A stretch of DNA of 6,020 nucleotides. It comes from an uncultured Rhodospirillaceae bacterium. Its GTDB lineage: Bacteria > Pseudomonadota > Alphaproteobacteria > RF32 > CAG-239. This document shows, piece by piece, positions 1 to 4,908 of this stretch. Made by a program: the position numbers and the translations under genes. The DNA is taken from assembly GCA_900313155.1 (NCBI GenBank), contig OMQE01000178.1:1-6020 (forward strand), in the 5' to 3' direction. The notes under the pieces are model-generated. The model did not search any database, was not told the DNA's origin, and saw nothing but the letters and a program-made list of their open reading frames with translations. The first letter of the stretch is position 1. Every line of letters begins with the position of its first letter.

Positions 1-1074
1 CACAGATTTTCCGTTGCTTTCCATATCAAGCTGTTGCAAATATGCCGGCAAATATTGCAAATATTGATCATACGGAATAACTGCATAACGATGAATACCG
101 TAAAAATTGTTGTACCAAATTCCAATAAGCGCCAAAATCACCGGAATATTGTGTTCAAAATCAGCCGTGGCAAAGTGCTTATCCATTGTTTCGGCACCTT
201 CCAACATCTTGGCAAAGTTTTTATACCCCACGGCAATGGCTATAATCAAACCAATTGCCGACCACATCGAATAACGTCCGCCGACAAAATCCCAAAATGC
301 AAACATATTCTCCGGATTGATACCAAACTTTTCAACTTCGGCTCTATTGGTTGAAAGCGCCACAAAATGTTTAGCCACTGCGTGTTCACCCAAAGCCTCT
401 ACCAACCAATGACGACATGTTTTGGCATTGGTCAATGTTTCAATGGTTGTAAATGTTTTAGATGCCACAATAAACAATGTTGTTTCCGGATCCAATTTAT
501 TCAAAACTTCTGCACAAGCCGTTCCGTCTATATTGGAAATGAAGTAGCACTTAATGTCTTTTGCCCAATAAGGTTTAAGCGCTTCAACCGCCATAAACGG
601 TCCTAAATCAGACCCGCCGATACCGATATTGACAATATTGGTCAGCTTTTTACCGGTATATCCGGTGAATGTGCCTAACCGAACAGCCTCTGAAAAATCG
701 CGCATTTTATCCAAAACTTCTCTGATTTGCGGCATCACATCACGCCCATCAACATAAATCGGCGTATTGTCGCTATGACGAAGTGCAATATGCAATACGG
801 CTCTGTTTTCGGTGCGGTTGATTTTTTCACCGCTGAACATAGCTTTGATTCTTTCATCCAAACCACGCTCGCGCGCTAAAGCAAATAAAGCCTGCATCAC
901 ATTGTCATCAATACGATTTTTGGAATAATCAACCAACATATTTTCAAGCTGTAACGAATATTTTTCTGCCCGCATCCGATCAGATGCAAATAAATCACGC
1001 ATTTGCGTGCCGCGAAAATGCCGATACACACATTCCAAATTACGCCATGCTTTTGTTTTTTTACGCCCAAACAT
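1..1074 (-). CDS. pgi: Glucose-6-phosphate isomerase, partial (C-terminus beyond window start)
   Basis: Cytosolic enzyme that interconverts glucose 6-phosphate and fructose 6-phosphate in glycolysis and gluconeogenesis. I read 358 uninterrupted codons from ATG at 1074-1072; the family is usually about 550 residues, so roughly the last third lies outside. Seen in order: IGIGGSDLGP at residues 150-159; SKTFTTIET at 205-213, where S205, K206, T207 and T210 match the sugar-phosphate binding residues; the family signature DFVGGRYSMWSAIG at 262-275 with the active-site Arg267; and DMESNGK at 350-356, whose Glu352 corresponds to the catalytic base. The catalytic His and Lys of the C-terminal part are not in the window. 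The start is supported by GAGGAG at 1083-1088, 8 bases upstream. The ATG shares its first base with the stop of the preceding M16 gene (TAATG), which suggests translational coupling and makes pgi the fifth gene of the operon. Identification is firm. Confidence 0.97.
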   Translation of the reverse strand, partial: MFGRKKTKAWRNLECVYRHFRGTQMRDLFASDRMRAEKYSLQLENMLVDYSKNRIDDNVMQALFALARERGLDERIKAMFSGEKINRTENRAVLHIALRHSDNTPIYVDGRDVMPQIREVLDKMRDFSEAVRLGTFTGYTGKKLTNIVNIGIGGSDLGPFMAVEALKPYWAKDIKCYFISNIDGTACAEVLNKLDPETTLFIVASKTFTTIETLTNAKTCRHWLVEALGEHAVAKHFVALSTNRAEVEKFGINPENMFAFWDFVGGRYSMWSAIGLIIAIAVGYKNFAKMLEGAETMDKHFATADFEHNIPVILALIGIWYNNFYGIHRYAVIPYDQYLQYLPAYLQQLDMESNGKSV

Positions 1075-2495
1075 TATTTTTTCTCCTCAACATTTGTTCT
1101 TGCGCCGATATAAACCATATCCGGCAACGTTCTAAAATATTTTTTCGCCGCCGCATTCACCTCCTGAAGCGAAACTTCGGCAATATAATCGTTCCTTTTA
1201 TCCAAAAAATCTATCCCCAAGCGATATTTTTGCATTGCCAACAACATAGAGGCAATACTGTCAATCTCGGCAAACCTTAAATTATATGATGCCAACAAAG
1301 ATTTTTTAGCTTGAGCCAATTCTTCCGCGCTCACACCGCTTTCACCAAGTTTAAGCCACTCCTGACGCAAAATTTCTTTAGCCTGAGGCAAATTTTCCGG
1401 TGTGGCTGAAAAACTGCCTTGTATCAAAGCCGCCTCATCACTGATGGTTAAATATGTATAAATACCATAGGTCAACCCCTTGTCTTCACGAATAGTTTTG
1501 TTCAATCTGGAGGTTAATCCGGACTCCCCGAAAATAAAATTCGCCATATAAAGCGGATAAAAATCAATACTATCCCTAAAAGTTCCCTGAGCGGCAAACT
1601 TAACCACCGCTTGCGCCGACTGCCGGTCTATATTCTGCTCCGCTCCTGTTGTTTCTATAATAAGCGGTGAAGATATTTCAATTTCAGTTTGTTTCGGAAG
1701 CTGACCAAACAACTTTTGTAACAAATTTGCGGCTTTATCTGCCGAAAGGTCTCCGGCAATTCCGATAAGCAAATTACTTTGTGCCAGTTTAGTTTGTCGA
1801 TAATTTTCCAAATCTTCCACCGTTAGGTCAAATACGCTTTTTTGACTTCCCAACGCCTGACGTTCATACGGATGTCCGGCAAAAATAAACTGCTTAAAAC
1901 GCTCGTTTAAAACCTGTTCCGGACGTTCTTGTTGCAATTTTAACGCCATCATTTGCTGAGTTTTAGCCAGCTCAAAATAACTTTCATCATAACGCGGTTC
2001 ATAAAGCGCAGACTTAAAAATTTTCACAGCCATATCTTGGTATTGGCTCGGAAATTGTAGCACCCCGCTAAAGTCATCGGCATCGGCGCTGAAAGAAACT
2101 TTAATACCATATTCCGCACAAATTTCTTTAAACGCTTCAGCATCATATCGACCACCGCCCGCTGTCAGCATTTCGCTCAAAAGTGTTGCTAAACCACCCT
2201 TATCTTCCGGTTCATGAGCTACGCCCGCCTTTTGGAATAAAAAACGAATACTGATAATCGGATTAGAATGTTCTTCCAACAAATATGCCTTCAAATTACC
2301 GCTTTCTATTTGTTGCACCTTAGCCTCAAACTGCCGACCTTTCAATACCGAATCAGCCAAAATTTTTTTCACCGGCAAAACCTGTTGTTTCAAGTAGATA
2401 ATTTTTCCAGCATAAAACGCTCCGCTGATAAACAGGGCTAAAAACAGCAATCGCCGAAGATAATATCCGAAGCCTTTGCGCTGACGTCTTCTCAT
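1074..2495 (-). CDS. M16B peptidase homologue without zinc motif, membrane-anchored (partner subunit)
   Basis: Insulinase/pitrilysin-type (M16) protein of 473 residues. A basic N-terminus (MRRRQRKG) precedes one hydrophobic segment at about residues 16-34 with no evident cleavage site, so it probably stays anchored in the inner membrane with the body in the periplasm. The N-terminal M16 domain spans about 60-270. At the place of HxxEH it reads GLATLLSEML, so H, E and H are replaced by T104, S107 and E108; it should not bind catalytic zinc. The C-terminal M16 domain (about 280-470) has SRLNKTIREDKGLTYG, which keeps the Arg336/Tyr343 pair known in M16B enzymes to hold the substrate. The upstream M16 gene has the reverse pattern, so this is probably the non-catalytic half of a heterodimer. 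The start overlaps the upstream stop (ATGA, 4 bases), and AAAGGG at 2504-2509 is a suitable ribosome binding site. Family certain, partner role inferred. Confidence 0.93.
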   Translation of the reverse strand: MRRRQRKGFGYYLRRLLFLALFISGAFYAGKIIYLKQQVLPVKKILADSVLKGRQFEAKVQQIESGNLKAYLLEEHSNPIISIRFLFQKAGVAHEPEDKGGLATLLSEMLTAGGGRYDAEAFKEICAEYGIKVSFSADADDFSGVLQFPSQYQDMAVKIFKSALYEPRYDESYFELAKTQQMMALKLQQERPEQVLNERFKQFIFAGHPYERQALGSQKSVFDLTVEDLENYRQTKLAQSNLLIGIAGDLSADKAANLLQKLFGQLPKQTEIEISSPLIIETTGAEQNIDRQSAQAVVKFAAQGTFRDSIDFYPLYMANFIFGESGLTSRLNKTIREDKGLTYGIYTYLTISDEAALIQGSFSATPENLPQAKEILRQEWLKLGESGVSAEELAQAKKSLLASYNLRFAEIDSIASMLLAMQKYRLGIDFLDKRNDYIAEVSLQEVNAAAKKYFRTLPDMVYIGARTNVEEKK

Positions 2496-3826
2496 TGGGC
2501 ATTCCCTTTCATATTTTCCGGTAGCAATATACCGGTAACTTTCGGCGCCGATAACAGTTTTTGATATGCCTTTTGCACATCTTGTAACGTTACTTGACTG
2601 ATTTTATCGGCATACGTGTCTAAATTTTCAAGACTGAAACCATTGGTAAGCATATATCCCACCAAATAAGCCGCTTCCTCAGGATTATCGTTGATATATA
2701 CCAAATCTGCCAGCATTTTGCGTTTGGTCTGTTCCAATACTTTTGGCGACAAATTTGTCATTGCCTGTTCAAGAGCGCTTTGCATGGTCTGCAACATTTG
2801 TATTTTTTCAAAAGGTACACGGTTATCCGGCAACATACTCACCGAAAAAACAGTATTGCCGCGCGTTACATAATGATAATCGGCACTCACTGTTACGGCT
2901 GCTTTTTGACCGATCACCAAATCACGATATAAAGCCGATGTTTCACCACCGCCCAAATATTCGGCCAACACTTCATAGGCATAAATTTCATCACCTAACG
3001 TCTGATGCTTCGGCAACAAATACTGCCACACCAACTTAACAGCCTGAATGTTCGGCAACGCCATTTCTAAAGTGGCATCAAACACCTCTGTTTCTTCTTT
3101 CGGTTCAGCTCGCTGAATGTTCGAAATCGGCAATTTACCGTAATATTTTTCAGCTAATTGTTGCGCCGTTGCCGGTTCAATATCCCCCGAAAGCACCAAC
3201 AAAGCGTTGTTAGGTGCATAATATTGCTGATAAAAATCACGTGCATCTTCATATTTAAGCGCCATAATCTCATCATTTTGACCGGTTACCGGCTGCCCAT
3301 AAGGCGAATTTGCCCATAGCAACAACTTCAACTTTTCATTAAAAGGCGCTGCCGGATTATTTTCTACCACCTGCTGACGTTCCTGATAAACAATTTTTTG
3401 CTCGGCATCAAAAGCTTTTTGGTCGAATGCCAAATGGCGCATACGGTCTGCCTCAAGTGCCATCAGAGCCTCCAGTTTGCTCACGTCGGCAAATTGGTGA
3501 TACGCTGTTACATCATAGCTTGTAAAAGCGTTGCTTTCTGCCCCCAATTCAGTCATCTGACGGTTAAACTCACCGTCTTTAACTTTTTGGGTTCCCCGAA
3601 ACATCAGATGTTCCAACAAATGAGCCACACCGCCTTTACCGCGAATTTCGTCAACAGCGCCGATTGTATACCACACCATATGCTTTATAATCGGCGCTTT
3701 ATGGTTTTCTATCACCACCACCGGCATACCGTTTTCAAGCGTAAATTCGGTTGTTTTGAACAGCTTTGCCGAAACCTGCCCTGCCGCAAGCAAGTATATA
3801 GTGATTACGAGCAGAATTTTTTTCAT
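2492..3826 (-). CDS. Exported M16B zinc peptidase (HxxEH subunit)
   Basis: Zinc metallopeptidase of the insulinase/pitrilysin family, 444 residues, the usual size for a bacterial M16B subunit. An N-terminal signal peptide (MKKILLVITIYLLAAGQVSA) fits cleavage after Ala20, so the mature protein should be periplasmic. The inverted zinc motif HLLEH is at 69-73, with Glu72 as catalytic base and His69/His73 as ligands; Glu149 in VYQER, 75 residues further on, fits the third ligand, with the conserved Glu142 before it. The C-terminal domain has LGGGETSALYRDLV at 291-304, but the Arg/Tyr substrate-binding pair is replaced by Val304 and Val311. The next gene keeps that pair and lacks HxxEH, so the two probably assemble as a heterodimer. 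The substrate is unknown; M16 enzymes generally degrade peptides held inside a clamshell chamber. The gene starts 5 bases after the lipoprotein stop and ends in a 4-base overlap with its partner. Confidence 0.96.
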   Translation of the reverse strand: MKKILLVITIYLLAAGQVSAKLFKTTEFTLENGMPVVVIENHKAPIIKHMVWYTIGAVDEIRGKGGVAHLLEHLMFRGTQKVKDGEFNRQMTELGAESNAFTSYDVTAYHQFADVSKLEALMALEADRMRHLAFDQKAFDAEQKIVYQERQQVVENNPAAPFNEKLKLLLWANSPYGQPVTGQNDEIMALKYEDARDFYQQYYAPNNALLVLSGDIEPATAQQLAEKYYGKLPISNIQRAEPKEETEVFDATLEMALPNIQAVKLVWQYLLPKHQTLGDEIYAYEVLAEYLGGGETSALYRDLVIGQKAAVTVSADYHYVTRGNTVFSVSMLPDNRVPFEKIQMLQTMQSALEQAMTNLSPKVLEQTKRKMLADLVYINDNPEEAAYLVGYMLTNGFSLENLDTYADKISQVTLQDVQKAYQKLLSAPKVTGILLPENMKGNAQ

Positions 3827-3831
3827 ATATT

Positions 3832-4044
3832 TTAGTCTTCCGTAACGTTTTCCTCTTCCGGATTATATTTTTCCGTGCGAGCCGGACGAACACTATATTC
3901 CGGTGGCAAAATTAACGGATTATTAGTCTGCACAACGGTTTCATCAGGACCGCGACGGTCAAGCCCGAGTGTTCTTTTAGTAATTCCGCAAGCACTCACA
4001 CATAAAGACATAACGATAACAGTCACCAAATATAAATTTTTCAT
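3832..4044 (-). CDS. Small BamF-like (DUF3035) outer-membrane lipoprotein
   Basis: A 70-residue lipoprotein. The N-terminal hydrophobic stretch ends in the lipobox VSAC, giving lipidated Cys19 followed by Gly20. The short mature part carries RRGPDETVV (30-38) and PLILPPEYSVRP (43-54). This pattern (PDE, then PL..PP.[FY]..RP) is what I know from alphaproteobacterial DUF3035 proteins, which include BamF, a lipoprotein of the beta-barrel assembly machinery in Caulobacter. The tail is acidic and probably unstructured. The residue after the lipidated Cys is Gly, not Asp, which by the E. coli rule favours sorting to the outer membrane. The ATG overlaps the lspA stop by 4 bases, so the signal peptidase and one of its likely substrates are translated in tandem. 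An AGGA-type ribosome site (4056-4061, complement) sits 11 bases upstream, slightly far, consistent with coupling. Lipoprotein call is strong; BamF role is by family resemblance. Confidence 0.85.
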   Translation of the reverse strand: MKNLYLVTVIVMSLCVSACGITKRTLGLDRRGPDETVVQTNNPLILPPEYSVRPARTEKYNPEEENVTED

Positions 4045-4538
4045 TCTTTTTTCAATCCTTTCCTATCGTTAAATATTTCCATTAAAATCAGAATACAAGC
4101 CCCAACACATATAAATGTATCGGCTAAATTAAACGCCGGCCAATGGCTTTGTGCTAAATGAAAATCCAAAAAATCAAGCACAGCGCCAAAGCGTAATCTG
4201 TCTATAACATTGCCCAGCGCTCCACCAATAATCATGCCCAAAGCAACTATTTTATAGCGATTCGTCTCTTGCCACATCCAGTGGAGCAAAAACGCACACA
4301 CCACAAGCGCCAAAACCGTCAACGCCACTGTTCCAACGCTACCATGCCGACTGAACATTGAAAAGCTTACACCGCTGTTCCAAACCTTTATCACACTAAA
4401 ATAGTCGCCAAAAACAAGCGGTGCATCGGCATAAATATGCTCATTTATCCACCACTTACTGATTTGGTCGACCACAATTGCTAAAGCTATAACGGCAAAG
4501 CCTAAAAACAAGTTCTTTCTCCTCATATTCTCAATCAC
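4041..4538 (-). CDS. lspA: Lipoprotein signal peptidase (signal peptidase II)
   Basis: Inner-membrane aspartyl protease that removes the signal peptide from prolipoproteins after diacylglyceryl modification of the lipobox Cys. It has 165 residues when started at the GTG at 4538, the usual length. Four membrane segments are visible at about 9-24, 67-88, 96-112 and 136-156. Conserved motifs: DQISK at 24-28, NSGVSF at 54-59, GNVIDR at 109-114, then the catalytic pair Asp122 (VLDF) and Asp140 (FNLAD). The start is uncertain. GTG at 4538-4536 lacks a good ribosome site, and ATG at 4526-4524 gives 161 residues that still keep the basic MRRKN N-terminus. A TTG at 4511-4509 follows AGGAG by 7 bases but would lose those charges. 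I favour the ATG slightly. It is the first gene of the five-gene operon and overlaps the lipoprotein gene by 4 bases (ATGA). Confidence 0.96.
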   Translation of the reverse strand: MIENMRRKNLFLGFAVIALAIVVDQISKWWINEHIYADAPLVFGDYFSVIKVWNSGVSFSMFSRHGSVGTVALTVLALVVCAFLLHWMWQETNRYKIVALGMIIGGALGNVIDRLRFGAVLDFLDFHLAQSHWPAFNLADTFICVGACILILMEIFNDRKGLKKE

Positions 4539-4543
4539 AGCTC

Positions 4544-4573
4544 AATATAGGCTAAAAATATGACCTATGCCAA
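4544..4573 (-). promoter_or_regulatory. Candidate promoter of the lspA operon (proximal)
   Basis: On the minus strand, TTGGCA (4573-4568) is followed after 18 bases by TATATT (4549-4544); each hexamer matches consensus at 5 of 6. Transcription would start around 4537, at or inside the GTG start proposed for lspA. If this promoter is the active one, the ATG at 4526 must be the start, with a leader of only about 11 bases. Confidence 0.4.
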
Positions 4574-4586
4574 CAAAAAATGCAAA

Positions 4587-4615
4587 TTTATACAGGATTT
4601 TATTTTAAAGCGCAA
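4587..4615 (-). promoter_or_regulatory. Candidate promoter of the lspA operon (distal)
   Basis: On the minus strand, TTGCGC (4615-4610) is followed after exactly 17 bases by TATAAA (4592-4587). The -10 matches the sigma70 consensus at 5 of 6 positions and the -35 at 3 of 6. Transcription would start near 4580, leaving a leader of about 40-55 bases before lspA, depending on the start codon used. Confidence 0.45.
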
Positions 4616-4702
4616 AAAATCACTCCGAATTTGTCTAAAAAATGAGCAATATTCTGCTGAAATAAAACTTTTCACCTCCCTTTAGCAGCTTTAAAAAAAA
4701 TA

Positions 4703-4731
4703 TTGACAAACTTTCCAAAATAAGCAATAAT
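4703..4731 (+). promoter_or_regulatory. Strong sigma70-type promoter for the rightward gene (P1)
   Basis: A perfect TTGACA (4703-4708), an optimal 17-base spacer and AATAAT (4726-4731, 5 of 6) form the best promoter in the window. A run of eight A residues (4693-4700) precedes the -35. The start would be near 4738, giving a leader of about 170 bases. The -10 lies inside the left 14-bp dyad, so a bound protein would block it. Confidence 0.65.
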
Positions 4732-4740
4732 GTGTATTAT
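4727..4740 (+). promoter_or_regulatory. 14-bp dyad, putative operator O1
   Basis: ATAAT-GTGT-ATTAT: two perfect 5-bp arms around a 4-base centre. It covers the -10 and probable start of P1. The same 14 bases occur, reverse-complemented, at 4873-4886. The arrangement fits a dimeric repressor site; no regulator gene is in the window. Confidence 0.5.
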
Positions 4741-4750
4741 CTGTTTGATT

Positions 4751-4764
4751 TTACGTCACATTAT
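4751..4764 (+). promoter_or_regulatory. Degenerate third copy of the dyad (possible O3)
   Basis: TTACGTCACATTAT matches the 4873-4886 copy at 10 of 14 positions, all of the mismatches being in the left arm and adjoining base. The run CACATTATA (4757-4765) is shared exactly with the right copy. Its centre is 24 bp from that of the left dyad. It could be a secondary half-site or chance in AT-rich sequence. Confidence 0.25.
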
Positions 4765-4871
4765 ATTTTCAATTTTCTGACTATCAGTAAGTTTTAATAC
4801 TGAAATATATTTGTTTTAAAAAACACTCAATTAGACAATACTACAATTCGTTAGCCCTCCCGTTCGTTTCT

Positions 4872-4877
4872 TATAAT
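4872..4877 (+). promoter_or_regulatory. Consensus -10 hexamer, possible second promoter P2
   Basis: A perfect TATAAT that would start transcription near 4884, about 25 bases before the ATG. No good -35 is present at 16-18 bases; the nearest is TTAGCC at 4851-4856 with a 15-base spacer. It may need an activator, or may be only part of the dyad that covers it. Confidence 0.3.
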
Positions 4878-4886
4878 ACACATTAT
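4873..4886 (-). promoter_or_regulatory. 14-bp dyad, putative operator O2
   Basis: Read on the minus strand this is ATAATGTGTATTAT, identical to the copy at 4727-4740; here the symmetry extends to 16 bp (4872-4887, TATAAT-ACAC-ATTATA). It lies 22 bases before the start codon of the rightward gene and overlaps a TATAAT hexamer. In RNA it could also form a weak A-U hairpin just upstream of the ribosome site. Confidence 0.5.
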
Positions 4887-4895
4887 ACCATAAAA

Positions 4896-4900
4896 AAGGA
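4896..4900 (+). promoter_or_regulatory. Ribosome binding site of the rightward gene
   Basis: AAGGA lies 8 bases before ATG 4909-4911, a good Shine-Dalgarno spacing, and fixes the start of the plus-strand gene. A second AAGG at 4903-4906 is too close to be the main site. Confidence 0.7.
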
Positions 4901-4908
4901 TTAAGGCT

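Larger units (their letters stand above)
4539..4908. other. Divergent intergenic region, 370 bases
   Basis: This stretch separates the minus-strand operon from the plus-strand gene and is very AT-rich. I see no convincing gene in it. It holds two promoter candidates for lspA, one strong promoter and one further -10 element for the rightward gene, an exact pair of 14-bp dyads in opposite orientation with a degenerate third copy, and an A-run (4693-4700) just upstream of the strong -35 that could act as an UP element. A short imperfect stem, CTGCT 4654-4658 with AGCAG 4684-4688, is not followed by a T-run on either strand. Confidence 0.8.

Noticed and set aside
34..606. Two plus-strand open frames (34-354 and 367-606)
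   Set aside because: They lie antisense to pgi, have no homology I recognise and no ribosome site; pgi is unmistakable on the other strand.
3398..3835. A 145-codon plus-strand open frame
   Set aside because: It is antisense to the signal-peptide and zinc-motif part of the M16 gene and reads as a shadow, with an unnatural His/Phe/Cys-rich composition.
4573..4676. GGGAGGTG on the minus strand and a short GTG open frame of about 34 codons within it
   Set aside because: The strong Shine-Dalgarno-like motif overlaps the GTG itself and no start lies at a proper distance downstream; the peptide has no recognisable feature.
4673..4683. CACCTCCCTTT on the plus strand, resembling the 3' end of 16S rRNA (anti-Shine-Dalgarno)
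   Set aside because: It lies upstream of the P1 promoter, so it is not in the predicted transcript, and no other rRNA sequence surrounds it.
4654..4688. Possible terminator stem CTGCT/AGCAG
   Set aside because: The loop is 18 bases, the stem short with a bulge, and no T-run follows on either strand.
4727..4886. A 160-bp MITE-like element with 14-bp terminal inverted repeats
   Set aside because: The flanks (AAGCA before, ACCAT after) show no target duplication, and each repeat is itself a dyad placed on a -10 element, which fits operators better. Not fully excluded; other copies in the genome would revive it.
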